Assembly: GCA_022796015.1 (NCBI GenBank)
Contig: JAAWHU010000037.1
Location: forward strand, 1 to 34,301
Origin: Hungatella sp.
Lineage (GTDB): Bacteria; Bacillota; Clostridia; Lachnospirales; Lachnospiraceae
Direction: 5' to 3'
DNA: 34,301 nucleotides
Both the position numbers and the translations under genes were made by a program. Below are positions 1 through 7,991 of this stretch, piece by piece; the stretch's first letter is position 1; every line of letters begins with the position of its first letter. Below the pieces are notes generated by a model. That model saw nothing but the letters and a program-made list of their open reading frames with translations, was not told where the DNA came from and searched no databases.

Positions 1-35
1 GGCGAGGGTCGCGGGTTCGAATCCCGTCTCGCGCT
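1..35 (+). tRNA. tRNA, 3' portion only (identity not determinable)
   Basis: The T-arm is clear: stem GCGGG (11-15), loop TTCGAAT (16-22) and stem CCCGT (23-27). The acceptor 3' strand CTCGCGC (28-34) and a discriminator base follow. No CCA is encoded, so the end would be added after transcription. The anticodon lies upstream of the window, so the amino acid cannot be named. A terminator follows directly. Confidence 0.85.
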
Positions 36-49
36 TTTGATAGAAATGA

Positions 50-85
50 GGGAAGTCCCGAAGAAACAGGGGCTTCCCGATTTTT
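50..85 (+). terminator. Intrinsic terminator of the tRNA transcript
   Basis: GGGAAGTCCC (50-59) pairs with GGGGCTTCCC (69-78), giving a 10-bp stem with one G-U wobble and a 9-nt loop. A T-run at 81-85 follows. It ends the tRNA transcription unit. Confidence 0.8.
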
Positions 86-99
86 ATATCCTGAGTTTT

Positions 100-161
100 T
101 TACTACAGCTTACTACAGAGGGTATTGTAATCTGAAAAATATATGCTATAATATGTAGTAA
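100..161. repeat. TTACTACA boxes flanking the degV promoter
   Basis: TTACTACAG occurs in tandem at 100-108 and 110-118 (10-bp period). The inverse, TGTAGTAA, lies at 154-161. The boxes sit on both sides of the promoter at 125-152, the last one at the expected transcription start. This arrangement suits a repressor operator; no regulator can be named. Confidence 0.4.
125..152 (+). promoter_or_regulatory. Sigma-A promoter for the DegV gene
   Basis: The -35 is TTGTAA (125-130) and the -10 is TATAAT (147-152), with a 16-nt spacer. TG at 144-145 gives an extended -10. The expected start is near 159, about 45 nt upstream of the DegV start codon. Confidence 0.75.
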
Positions 162-203
162 TGAAAACTATGTAATGTAGAGAAGGATTTCAGGAGGAGT
201 AAT

Positions 204-1040
204 ATGAGTTATAAGATAATCGGTGATAGCTGCCTGGATTTGACAGAGGCTATGAAAAAGGATTCCCATTTTCAGATGATACCTCTTACCCTCCAGGTCG
301 ATGATGTGCAGGTAATAGATGATGAGACATTTGACCAGAAAGAGTTTCTGAGATTAGTGAAAGCAAGCCCTAACTGTCCCAAGACAGCCTGTCCTTCTCC
401 AGAGACCTTTAAAAAGGCTTATGAGTGCGATGCAGACGATATCTATGTGATCACACTGTCCAGCCATTTAAGCGGTACCTATAACAGCGCTGTGGTGGGA
501 AAAAGCCTCTATGAGGAGGAGCACGGCCAAAAGAATATTAAGATTATGGATTCATGGTCTGCATCGGCAGGGGAATTGAATATTGCCTTGTATATTGCAA
601 AATTATGTGAATCAGGTATGGAGTATGAGGAAGTGTGCGCCAAGGCGGAGGCCTTCAAGAAAGAGATGAAGACTTATTTTGTTCTGGAATCTCTGGATGC
701 TCTGCGCAAGAACGGAAGGTTAACCGGGCTTCAGGCATTTTTTGCTACCACCCTTAATATTAAGCCGGTGATGGGGGCCGTAGAAGGCGTTATTATCAAA
801 GAAGATCAGGCAAGAGGAGTGAATAAGGCGCTTGCCAAGATGTGCGACTATGCGAAAAAGAATATTAAGAATCCGGAGGAGAAGATCGGAGTGGTGGCCC
901 ACTGTAATAATCGGGAGCGGGCGGAATTCGTGAAGGAGGAGCTGCTGAAAAGAGTGCCCTTTAAAGATGTGGTGATTACGGAGACTGCCGGAGTATCTAC
1001 GGTATATGCCAGTGACGGAGGAGTCATTCTGGCATGTTAA
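204..1040 (+). CDS. DegV family protein (fatty-acid binding)
   Basis: This 278-residue protein has the length and layout of the DegV family. These are cytoplasmic two-domain proteins that bind a fatty acid; in Firmicutes some act as FakB subunits that present the acid to the kinase FakA. Family motifs are visible: GDSCLDLT near residues 7-14, TACPSPETF near 61-69, and SSHLSGTY near 86-93, which contacts the carboxylate in known structures. The ATG at 204 follows an AGGAGG site (192-197). The gene stands alone with its own promoter and terminator. The family assignment is firm; the FakB role is inferred, and no FakA gene is in the window. Confidence 0.9.
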   Translation: MSYKIIGDSCLDLTEAMKKDSHFQMIPLTLQVDDVQVIDDETFDQKEFLRLVKASPNCPKTACPSPETFKKAYECDADDIYVITLSSHLSGTYNSAVVGKSLYEEEHGQKNIKIMDSWSASAGELNIALYIAKLCESGMEYEEVCAKAEAFKKEMKTYFVLESLDALRKNGRLTGLQAFFATTLNIKPVMGAVEGVIIKEDQARGVNKALAKMCDYAKKNIKNPEEKIGVVAHCNNRERAEFVKEELLKRVPFKDVVITETAGVSTVYASDGGVILAC

Positions 1041-1055
1041 TCAGATGAGTTCATG

Positions 1056-1096
1056 AAAAGACTGTTCTGCACAGTAGAATTGCGGAACAGTCTTTT
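1056..1096 (+). terminator. Intrinsic terminator after the DegV gene
   Basis: AAAAGACTGTTCTGC (1056-1070) pairs with GCGGAACAGTCTTTT (1082-1096): 15 bp with one wobble and an 11-nt loop. The 3' arm ends in TTTT. The A-run on the other arm makes it potentially bidirectional. Confidence 0.85.
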
Positions 1097-1143
1097 GACA
1101 TAAAAGAAGCATTTTTGCGTAAAACAAGGAGAGCCATAAGATT

Positions 1144-2334
1144 ATGAGGAAAAAAACAGTGATTCTGGCCCTGGCCGCAATTCTTTTGTGCGGCTGTGTG
1201 GGAGCAGGCTTTGTCATACGGAATGACGGCGCCAGGTCAGGAAGAGAATATATAAAGGAGAATGTGTCAGGAGCGCAGGAGGATTCTCGGAAGACGGAGG
1301 CAGGAGAGAGCCGGGGAGGGTCGGAGCAATCGGATGCAGAAAGGGGCCAGAAAGAAGGCGACCAGCCAGGAGCTGAAGCGGGTCCGGAGGGGCCGGGCCA
1401 GACAGGCTCAGGAACCGCCGGGGAAGGGGCCGGCCAGCCAGATTCAGGAAAGGGCGGGCAATCAGCAGATCAGTCGGCGGCAGCTTCCTCGGAGATCGTC
1501 ATGCTGTTCGCAGGGGATGTATATTTTTCCAGCCATGTTCTCAATGCCTATGACAAGGCAGGAGGGATTCAGGGAGTCCTTGATGAAGGAATCAGGGCGG
1601 AGATTGAAGGCGCGGATATTTTCATGGTGAACCAGGAGTTCCCTTTCACGGAGAGGGGAACGGCTGCTGCCGACAAACAGTTTACATTCCGGCTGCCTGA
1701 AAGCCGTATGAATCTCATGAAGGAGATGGGGGTGGATATTGTCACTCTGGCCAACAATCACATTCTGGATTTTGGAACCGAGGGGCTTTTGGACAGCTGT
1801 GAGGCTTTGAACAAAGCAGGAATTTTGTATGTAGGAGGTGGGCCGGATTTTGACCGGGCCAGTAAGCTTGAGACGATTGTCATAGGGCAGAAAACCATAG
1901 GGTTCTTAGGCACATCCAGAGTTTATATGGATGCAGGCTGGGCGGCCGGGGACTCCCACCCGGGGGTATTTTCTACTTATGACACCACTCTGCCTCTAAA
2001 GGCTATTGAGAAGGCAAGGGAGGAGTGCGATTATCTGGTGGTCTATGTTCACTGGGGAGTGGAGCGGGAAGAGACTCCCAAGGATTATCAGAGAGCCATG
2101 GGACAGGCTTATATTGACGCGGGGGCTGACCTGGTGGTGGGAAGCCACCCTCATGTGCTGCAGCCTGTGGAAGAGTATAAGGGAAAAACCATTGCATATA
2201 GTCTGGGCAATTTTGTCTTTGGAAGCAGTATTCCTAAAACCGCTCTTTTAAAGGTGGTGTGGGGAGAGGAGGGCGCCAGGGTTTCCATGATCCCCTGCAC
2301 ATCCTCAGGCGGCTATACCAGGCTGGCACAGTAA
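1144..2334 (+). CDS. CapA family (poly-gamma-glutamate capsule-type) lipoprotein
   Basis: This 396-residue protein belongs to the CapA/PGA_cap family, which has a metallophosphatase-like fold. The N-terminus is a signal peptide with a likely lipobox around LCGC (Cys18), so the protein should be anchored outside the membrane. Residues about 28-115 form a low-complexity linker rich in Gly, Glu, Gln and Ser. The catalytic-type domain follows, with LFAGDV (121-126), NNHILDFG (204-211), VHWGVE (about 302) and GSHPHV (about 334). The start at 1144 follows an AAGGAGAG site. No capB or capC neighbours are present, so capsule synthesis is not implied; many solitary clostridial copies have no known role. 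Confidence 0.85.
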   Translation: MRKKTVILALAAILLCGCVGAGFVIRNDGARSGREYIKENVSGAQEDSRKTEAGESRGGSEQSDAERGQKEGDQPGAEAGPEGPGQTGSGTAGEGAGQPDSGKGGQSADQSAAASSEIVMLFAGDVYFSSHVLNAYDKAGGIQGVLDEGIRAEIEGADIFMVNQEFPFTERGTAAADKQFTFRLPESRMNLMKEMGVDIVTLANNHILDFGTEGLLDSCEALNKAGILYVGGGPDFDRASKLETIVIGQKTIGFLGTSRVYMDAGWAAGDSHPGVFSTYDTTLPLKAIEKAREECDYLVVYVHWGVEREETPKDYQRAMGQAYIDAGADLVVGSHPHVLQPVEEYKGKTIAYSLGNFVFGSSIPKTALLKVVWGEEGARVSMIPCTSSGGYTRLAQ

Positions 2335-2364
2335 AAATTTGAAAGAATTTCACACAAAAATGTA

Positions 2365-2393
2365 TATTTTTTTCAGGGAAGTTTTGGTATACT
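2365..2393 (+). promoter_or_regulatory. Possible promoter for galactokinase operon
   Basis: A TATACT -10-like hexamer lies at 2388-2393, about 60 nt upstream of the galactokinase start. Only a T-rich stretch with no good -35 lies upstream (2365-2372). GGTATACTG also occurs at the -10 region before the second solute-binding protein (22581-22588). Confidence 0.4.
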
Positions 2394-2456
2394 GGAAGAA
2401 ATAAAATCTGTGGCAGTATTTAGAATCCCCGGATAAAAGAAAGGAAAGATAGGAAT

Positions 2457-3743
2457 ATGAAAATAGAAGTTCTTAAGACTCTGGATTCTCCCAAGGCCCG
2501 CAGTCTGATGGGGAAATTATATGGAGAGGGCTGTGCAGAGGAGAGCGTGGCGCGCTATAAGGAGCTGGCGGAAAAGTTTGAGAAGGAATTTGGAGATAAG
2601 GACATGATGATGTTCAGCTCTCCGGGGCGTACAGAGATCAGCGGCAATCACACGGACCACAATCACGGCAAGGTGCTGGCAGGAAGCATTAACTTGGATT
2701 GTGCGGCAGTTGCTGCAAAAAACGGCACCGACAAGGTGAACATTGTCAGTGAGACCTTTAACCAGAAGTTTTCCATAGACTTAGGAGATCTGGCCCCCAG
2801 CAGCAAGAAGGCGGGAACCGTGGATCTGGTGAAGGGGCTGCTTAAGGGATTTGAGGAGATGGGATACAAGACCGGCGGCTTTGACGCCTATGTCACAAGC
2901 AATGTTATAAGCTCTGCCGGAGTCAGTTCCTCGGCTGCCTTCGAGATGCTGATCTGCTCCATGATCAATACATTTTTTAACGACAGTAGGATGGATATAG
3001 TTACCTACGCCCACATAGGCAAGTATTCGGAGAACCATTACTGGAATAAATCCTCAGGGCTTTTGGATCAGATGGCGTGTGCCGTAGGCGGCCTGATTAC
3101 CATTGATTTTAAAGATCCCATGAAGCCTGTTGTGGAGCAGATTCCCTTTGACTTTGGCTCCCATGGCCATAGTCTGATTATTGTCAATACAGGAAGAGGC
3201 CATGCGGATTTGAGCGAGGACTATTCTTCGGTGCCTCGTGAGATGAAGAAGGTGGCGGAGTACTTTGGCAAGGAGGTCTGTGCCCAGCTTGAGGAGGAAG
3301 ATGTTCTGAAAAATCTGGCAAAGGTGCGGGAGTATGCAGGGGATCGTTCCGTCATGAGAGCCCTTCATTTCTTTGAGGAGAACAAGAGAGTGGAGGCCGA
3401 GGTGGCGGCCCTGAAGGAGGATCGTTTTGACGATTTCCTGGCGGGTATTACGGCTTCCGGCAATTCCTCCTGGAAATGGCTGCAGAACTGCTACACCAAC
3501 TCCGATGTTCAGGAGCAGGGGATCAGTGTAGCCCTGGCTTTGACGGAGCTGTTTATAGAGGAGAAGAAACGAGGCGCCTGCAGAATCCACGGCGGCGGGT
3601 TTGCAGGGGTGATTATGGCCATGCTTCCCAATGATCTGGTGGAGGAGTATGTGGAATATATGGAGGGCGCCCTTGGAAAGGGCAATGCGTATAAGATGAG
3701 CATTCGTCCCTACGGCGCCATCTGTATTGACCGGGAGCTGTAG
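2457..3743 (+). CDS. galK: Galactokinase (GHMP kinase family), long clostridial form
   Basis: The protein phosphorylates galactose at C1 with ATP, the first Leloir step, in the cytoplasm. All three GHMP motifs are present: the sugar-binding signature GRTEISGNHTDH (57-68), the ATP loop SSAGVSSSAA (152-161), and a C-terminal HGGGFAG. LLDQ carries the likely catalytic Asp204. At 428 residues it is longer than the usual 380-390. Its signature has GNHTDH where typical galactokinases have GEHTDY or similar. The start at 2457 follows AAGGAAAG (2441-2448). The EamA gene begins 23 nt downstream, so the two are probably cotranscribed. Substrate is inferred from family; a related hexose is possible. It could use galactose released by the GH2 enzyme at 29240. 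Confidence 0.85.
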   Translation: MKIEVLKTLDSPKARSLMGKLYGEGCAEESVARYKELAEKFEKEFGDKDMMMFSSPGRTEISGNHTDHNHGKVLAGSINLDCAAVAAKNGTDKVNIVSETFNQKFSIDLGDLAPSSKKAGTVDLVKGLLKGFEEMGYKTGGFDAYVTSNVISSAGVSSSAAFEMLICSMINTFFNDSRMDIVTYAHIGKYSENHYWNKSSGLLDQMACAVGGLITIDFKDPMKPVVEQIPFDFGSHGHSLIIVNTGRGHADLSEDYSSVPREMKKVAEYFGKEVCAQLEEEDVLKNLAKVREYAGDRSVMRALHFFEENKRVEAEVAALKEDRFDDFLAGITASGNSSWKWLQNCYTNSDVQEQGISVALALTELFIEEKKRGACRIHGGGFAGVIMAMLPNDLVEEYVEYMEGALGKGNAYKMSIRPYGAICIDREL

Positions 3744-3766
3744 GAGAAAGTGAGGAACAAAGGTAT

Positions 3767-4642
3767 ATGAAGGCAAAGACAAAAGGACATTTGGCGGCTT
3801 TGTTCTGTGCTTTTGTCTGGGGAACCACCTTTATATCCACAAAGGTATTGCTTGAGACAATAGGGCCGGTAGAGATTCTTTTCTACCGGTTTCTTCTTGG
3901 TTATGGCGCCTTGTGGATTGCATATCCAAAGCGGTTTTCCCCGGACAAGCGGTCCCATGAACTGTATTTTCTGGGTGCGGGAATTACGGGAGTCACCATC
4001 TATTATCTGTGCGAAAACGTGGCTTTAACCTACACGCTGGCATCCAATGTCAGTATTATCGTGTCTACGGCCCCCTTTTTTACTGCGGTTCTGGCGTGGG
4101 TGTTTTTAAAGGATGAAAAGCTGAGGGCAAGGTTTTTTGTAGGATTTTTGGTGGCCCTTGTGGGAGTATCTATGGTGACGTTCAACGGAAAGGCTGTGGT
4201 GAAGGTCAATCCCCTGGGAGATTTCCTGGCCATCACCGCCGCCGTTGTGTGGGCTGCATATTCGGTAATTGTGCGGAAAATGAGCCTATTAGGCTATCCT
4301 GTAGCGGCGTCTACCCGACGGATTTTTTTCTATGGGATCATCTTTATGATTCCTCTTTTGGGGCCCATGGGATTTAAGGGAGATATAAGGCTGCTGCTGG
4401 GAGAACCGGTGTGCCTGGGCAATATGATATTCCTGGGGATTTGTGCCGGTGCTCTGTGCTTTGCCGCGTGGAATTATGCGGTGGATGTGCTGGGGGCCGT
4501 GGTCAGCAGCAACTACATCTATGCGGTGCCGGTGATCACCGTGGCAGCTTCCATGGTGGTCCTTAAGGAGCCTATTACGGTTATGGGAGCTGCCGGGATG
4601 GTTCTGACCATTGCCGGGCTGGCGGTGTCCGCTAAGCAGTGA
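3767..4642 (+). CDS. EamA/DMT family transporter
   Basis: This 291-residue membrane protein has about ten hydrophobic segments in two EamA repeats, the classic drug/metabolite transporter layout. The first repeat starts with the FVWGTTFISTK motif common in the family; the second covers roughly residues 145-288. Members move small metabolites such as amino acids, nucleosides or sugars across the inner membrane, and the sequence does not reveal the substrate. The ATG at 3767 follows TGAGGAA. It lies 23 nt after the galactokinase gene and is likely its operon partner, though a shared function is not established. Confidence 0.85.
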   Translation: MKAKTKGHLAALFCAFVWGTTFISTKVLLETIGPVEILFYRFLLGYGALWIAYPKRFSPDKRSHELYFLGAGITGVTIYYLCENVALTYTLASNVSIIVSTAPFFTAVLAWVFLKDEKLRARFFVGFLVALVGVSMVTFNGKAVVKVNPLGDFLAITAAVVWAAYSVIVRKMSLLGYPVAASTRRIFFYGIIFMIPLLGPMGFKGDIRLLLGEPVCLGNMIFLGICAGALCFAAWNYAVDVLGAVVSSNYIYAVPVITVAASMVVLKEPITVMGAAGMVLTIAGLAVSAKQ

Positions 4643-4660
4643 GAACAACAAGGCAACAGG

Positions 4661-4695
4661 AAGGCCTTTGGCCGGGTCAGGGAATGGCCTTTTTT
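4661..4695 (+). terminator. Possible terminator between convergent genes
   Basis: AAGGCC (4661-4666) pairs with GGCCTT (4686-4691), followed by TTTT to 4695. The stem is only 6 bp with a 19-nt loop, and it overlaps the 3' end of the opposing methyltransferase gene. Confidence 0.4.
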
Positions 4696-5840
4696 GGAGA
4701 CAGAAGCCGGTAGAGCGTGGGGGACAGGTGATATTCGGAGATCACCTGTTCCGCTTCTTTTAAGGCCTTTTCTCTGGCGTCCCTGGTTTTGGACGGATTC
4801 TTTACGGCGCGGATCAGAATGTTTTTTGGTGTGTGCTCAAGGTCCACGAACTCCAGAAGCTGGGTGTTGTAGCCGGAGTATTCCAGGAGATTGGCGCGTA
4901 TGGCGTCGGTAGCCAGGGCGCAGAAGCGCTCGGAGACAATGCCGTACCTTGTAAAAAGGGAGAAGGTGTCTGTCGAGATCTGGCTGTTTAACTCATGCTG
5001 GCAGCACGGAACGGAGAAGATCATTCTGGCGTTCCAGGAGATGGCGTTGTAAAGCGCATAGTCTGTGGCAGTGTCGCAGGCATGGAGGGTGATGACCATG
5101 TCCACATCAAAGGGGCAGGTATAGCCGTTAATGTCTCCTAGCTCAAATCTCAGATGGTCGTAATGATATTTCTCTGCGGCGGCATTGCATTTGCGGATCA
5201 CATCCTCCTTCAGGTCAAGGCCGATCATATTGACGGAAATCTTCCTGATCTCTGTCAGGTAATAATAGAGGATAAAGGTGAGATAGGACTTGCCGCAGCC
5301 AAAGTCAATGAGATTCAGATGGGTGTAATTCTGCTTTTTGATCACATCGTCAATGAGCTCGATGAAACGGTTGATCTGTTTGTATTTGTCGTACATGGAT
5401 TTGACCACCTTTCCCTGGGAGGTAAAGATGCCCATATCCACAAGGGGAGGGATCACTTGCCCTTCTTCTAAGAGGTAGTGTTTTACCCGGTTGTGAGAAG
5501 GATTCCAGGGGAGCTGGGGCCCGGCAGTATTCTTCCCTTCATGATACAGAATTTTCCCCTTTTTTGATAAAGACAGAGAATATTCCCTGTGCTCCGTCCA
5601 GGCATTGATCTGCATATGGGTATGCTCCAAAAAGTCCAGGCACCTCTCCCCTATCTGTTCTGTTGTTACATTCTCATGAAAAACCTGCTTATCCGTATAC
5701 CTTGCTATCTGGTAATATCCGTTTTTCCGTTCAACTACAATTTTTTTATAGGGCTCCGTCTTGGAAGCGGGTTTACTGATCACTATTTTTGAGGGATTGT
5801 CAGCTGTGATTTTGCTTACATAATCGTTTAAAGAATTCAT
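4677..5840 (-). CDS. Class I SAM-dependent methyltransferase (Methyltransf_32-like)
   Basis: A 387-residue protein with an N-terminal region of about 130 residues of unknown role, then a Rossmann methyltransferase domain. Visible motifs are the SAM loop DFGCGKSY (179-186), the acidic GLDL (207-210), LHACDTATD (252-260) and VPCCQHEL (277-284). The last resembles the CC-x-H motif of the METTL25/TRM13-like group, so an RNA substrate is plausible but unproven. The chosen ATG at 5840 has AGGAG 8 nt upstream; an open frame extends 20 codons further but has no ribosome site and would overlap the MATE gene. It lies 31 nt after that gene and is probably cotranscribed. Confidence 0.8.
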   Translation of the reverse strand: MNSLNDYVSKITADNPSKIVISKPASKTEPYKKIVVERKNGYYQIARYTDKQVFHENVTTEQIGERCLDFLEHTHMQINAWTEHREYSLSLSKKGKILYHEGKNTAGPQLPWNPSHNRVKHYLLEEGQVIPPLVDMGIFTSQGKVVKSMYDKYKQINRFIELIDDVIKKQNYTHLNLIDFGCGKSYLTFILYYYLTEIRKISVNMIGLDLKEDVIRKCNAAAEKYHYDHLRFELGDINGYTCPFDVDMVITLHACDTATDYALYNAISWNARMIFSVPCCQHELNSQISTDTFSLFTRYGIVSERFCALATDAIRANLLEYSGYNTQLLEFVDLEHTPKNILIRAVKNPSKTRDAREKALKEAEQVISEYHLSPTLYRLLSPKKAIP

Positions 5841-5871
5841 ATGTTTTCTCCTGATGATGGATGGTTTTTGG

Positions 5872-7227
5872 TTATGGGCGAAGGGCGGATCTTTGTTCAT
5901 GCCTTCTGAAATAGATGAGGCAGATCACGATCTGCAGCACCGTGGAAAGAGGAATGGCAAGGCCTACCTGAAACAGGGAGGCGCCGGGGATGCGGCTCAT
6001 AAGGAAGGACACGGGAATCCGGACACAGAAGGCCCCCATAATTCCGTCAAGCATTACAAAGGCAGTGCGCCCGCACCCGTTAAAGTATCCGGTAAAGCAG
6101 AAGAGGAAGGATACAAGGAGTGTGTCGATGGCGTAGGCCCGCAGATAGTCGGCTGCAGCCAGGATAATCTCCGTATCTTTGGAGAAGATTCCCGTAAGAA
6201 TGGTTCCGTGGAAAAAGGAGATGTAGAAGAGCACAAGGCCGCAGGCAAAGGATACTGCCATGCCGTAGACCATTCCTCTCTTGGCACGGTTCAGTTTGCC
6301 TGCTCCGTAATTCTGGGCTACAAAGGCGGACATGGACTGGCTGAAGGCGGAGGGCATCATGAGGATAAAGGTGCACAGCTTTTCTGCCACCCCCACCCCG
6401 GCAGAAGCGATAACGCCCAGGCCGTTGATAATGGCGATAATGGCAAGAAAGGAGATACTGACTAAAAAGTCCTGGAGGGCGATGGGGAAGCCTAAGGCCA
6501 GGATACTGCCCATAAGCTTTTTGTGAATCCCCAGATTGGCCCGTGTAAAGGGAAAGGGAAGCTGCCGCCTGCTGATTATAATCAGAGAAAGAACCACACT
6601 GATGGCCTGGGCCAGAACCGTGGCAAGGGCGGCTCCGGCGGCGGCCATGCCCAAGCCTGCCACAAAAAGCAGGTCTCCGAAAATATTGAAGATGCAGGCG
6701 ATGAATACGGCCATGAGAGGCGTCTTGGAATCTCCGATTCCTCTGAAAATACTGCCCAGCACGTTGTAGGCAATGATGAACAGGGAACCGGCGGAGCAGA
6801 TGCGGATATAGAGGACAGTCTCCTCAAAGGCCTGGGCGGGGGCGTGCATGATGCGGGCTAAGGCGCCGGCTCCCCACACCATGGACACGGTGATCATAAG
6901 AGCCACCACTGCGAACATACAGATACTGCTCCCGATCACATCCCCGGCCTCCTCCTCTTTTTTCTGCCCGATCTTCTGGCCCAAAAGGATGGTGGAGCCC
7001 ATGGCCAGCCCGGTAATGACAGAGGTGACGGAGTGCATGACCTGGCTTCCGGTGGACACGGCGGAGACATCCCCGGCAGATGCAAACTGTCCCACAATGA
7101 GAAGGTCGGTTCCGCCGTACATGGCCTGAAGAAGCAGGGCCAGAAGCACAGGCAGTGCAAATTGTAGAAATGGAGACAAAATAGGACCCTCCGTGAAGCG
7201 AAGATTCTGCTGCTTTTTCTGGTGCAT
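5872..7227 (-). CDS. MATE family efflux transporter
   Basis: This 451-residue protein has about 12 membrane segments in two related halves, as in the NorM/DinF/MATE superfamily, which exports cationic drugs or metabolites using Na+ or H+ gradients. Family-like stretches include the N-terminal GGTDLLIVGQFAS and the later GIGVAEKLCTF-type segment. The ATG at 7227 follows an AGGAGG site. It is the first gene of an operon with the methyltransferase. A perfect sigma-A promoter lies about 200 nt upstream, and the leader between contains two terminator-like hairpins, so expression is probably controlled by transcription attenuation. The exported substrate is unknown. Confidence 0.9.
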   Translation of the reverse strand: MHQKKQQNLRFTEGPILSPFLQFALPVLLALLLQAMYGGTDLLIVGQFASAGDVSAVSTGSQVMHSVTSVITGLAMGSTILLGQKIGQKKEEEAGDVIGSSICMFAVVALMITVSMVWGAGALARIMHAPAQAFEETVLYIRICSAGSLFIIAYNVLGSIFRGIGDSKTPLMAVFIACIFNIFGDLLFVAGLGMAAAGAALATVLAQAISVVLSLIIISRRQLPFPFTRANLGIHKKLMGSILALGFPIALQDFLVSISFLAIIAIINGLGVIASAGVGVAEKLCTFILMMPSAFSQSMSAFVAQNYGAGKLNRAKRGMVYGMAVSFACGLVLFYISFFHGTILTGIFSKDTEIILAAADYLRAYAIDTLLVSFLFCFTGYFNGCGRTAFVMLDGIMGAFCVRIPVSFLMSRIPGASLFQVGLAIPLSTVLQIVICLIYFRRHEQRSALRP

Positions 7228-7300
7228 AAGTGATTCCTCCTGTCATTAGTATGCTTTTTCGCGGGACGCTTCTTAGGCTCCCCCCAGGGTACTAAGGGCC

Positions 7301-7320
7301 AAAAAGACAGGCCTCCTGTC
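7301..7320 (-). terminator. Second terminator-like hairpin in the MATE leader
   Basis: Read on the minus strand, GACAGG (7320-7315), loop AGG and CCTGTC (7311-7306) are followed by TTTTT (7305-7301). The stem is 6 bp. It lies between the first leader terminator and the MATE gene. Confidence 0.5.
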
Positions 7321-7341
7321 AGCCCCGACGAAAAAGCTGTA

Positions 7342-7384
7342 CAAAAAAGGATAAGGCAGCAGGCATAAGCCTGCCATCTTATCC
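7342..7384 (-). terminator. First terminator (attenuator) in the MATE leader
   Basis: On the minus strand, GGATAAG (7384-7378) pairs with CTTATCC (7355-7349). An inner stem GCAGGC/GCCTGC closes an ATAA-complement loop. Six T residues (7347-7342) follow. The geometry is a complete intrinsic terminator placed after the promoter and before the MATE gene. No known riboswitch fold is recognised in the short stretch upstream. Confidence 0.75.
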
Positions 7385-7425
7385 GGCAAAATACGTTGAG
7401 TATATTCCCTCCGATGAATAAAAAA

Positions 7426-7454
7426 ATTATAGCAGAGAAAAGGCATGGTGTCAA
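7426..7454 (-). promoter_or_regulatory. Consensus sigma-A promoter of the MATE operon
   Basis: On the minus strand, TTGACA (7454-7449), a 17-nt spacer and TATAAT (7431-7426) match consensus exactly. Transcription should start near 7419, leaving a leader of about 190 nt. The 350-bp gap 7228-7577 holds this promoter, the two terminators and, on the other strand, the untranslated region of the CBS gene. Confidence 0.9.
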
Positions 7455-7577
7455 TGATTCCCGATGCTTTGTGCTTGATTGTTTAGAAAAACCTAATAAT
7501 TTGTTCACACCCTGGACTAAGGTTGAGTCTATACTGTCTATAAGGCTCCGAAAAGGAGAACAGGACAAGGAGATTGT

Positions 7578-7988
7578 ATGAACATATTATTTTTTCTCAC
7601 ACCCAAAAGTGAGGTGGCATTTATCTACGACGATCAGACTCTGCGCCAGGCATTGGAGATTATGGAATATCACAGGTACACGGCGGTTCCCATTATCGAT
7701 AAGCTGGGCAAATACATAGGTACTATTACAGAGGGGGACATGCTTTGGGGCATTAAGAACCAGTATAATCTGAGCCTTAAGGGCGCGGAGAAGATGCCGG
7801 TGACTACGATTCCCAGGAGATCGGACAACCGGCCGGTGTCCATTGACGCTACCATGGAGGATATGATTGATAAGGCCCTGAACCAGAATTTTGTTCCTGT
7901 AGTGGATGATCAGGAGAATTTTATCGGTATTATCACAAGGAAAGATATTATCCGCTACTGCTATGGCCAGATACAAAAAGAAGAGTAA
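7578..7988 (+). CDS. Two-CBS-domain protein
   Basis: A 136-residue protein made only of a tandem CBS pair: repeat 1 covers about residues 1-60 (ending near GTITEGDML) and repeat 2 about 73-131 (ending near GIITRKDIIRY). Such stand-alone pairs bind adenine nucleotides and act as energy sensors or regulators; the partner is usually unknown. The ATG at 7578 follows AAGGAG (7567-7572). A weak TATACT (7530-7535) could serve as -10. The stop codon lies 3 nt before the kinase-like gene, so the two are translationally coupled and may work together; this is inference. Confidence 0.85.
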   Translation: MNILFFLTPKSEVAFIYDDQTLRQALEIMEYHRYTAVPIIDKLGKYIGTITEGDMLWGIKNQYNLSLKGAEKMPVTTIPRRSDNRPVSIDATMEDMIDKALNQNFVPVVDDQENFIGIITRKDIIRYCYGQIQKEE

Positions 7989-7991
7989 GCC

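Noticed and set aside
1-203. tRNA end and short repeats considered as an integration (att) site of a mobile island.
   Set aside because: No integrase gene is nearby and no second copy of the tRNA 3' end was seen in the window.
3054-3782. Long antisense open frame of 242 codons opposite the galactokinase gene.
   Set aside because: It has no ribosome site and no recognisable domain, and the opposite strand encodes an intact galactokinase.
5854-6465. Open frame of 203 codons opposite the MATE gene.
   Set aside because: It reads as a low-complexity charged sequence without motifs and is a shadow of the MATE coding strand.
7273-7377. Minus-strand 34-codon open frame starting with ATG within the first MATE leader terminator, a possible leader peptide.
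   Set aside because: No ribosome site lies at the proper distance; the only GGAGGG is about 30 nt upstream. The frame also runs through both terminators.
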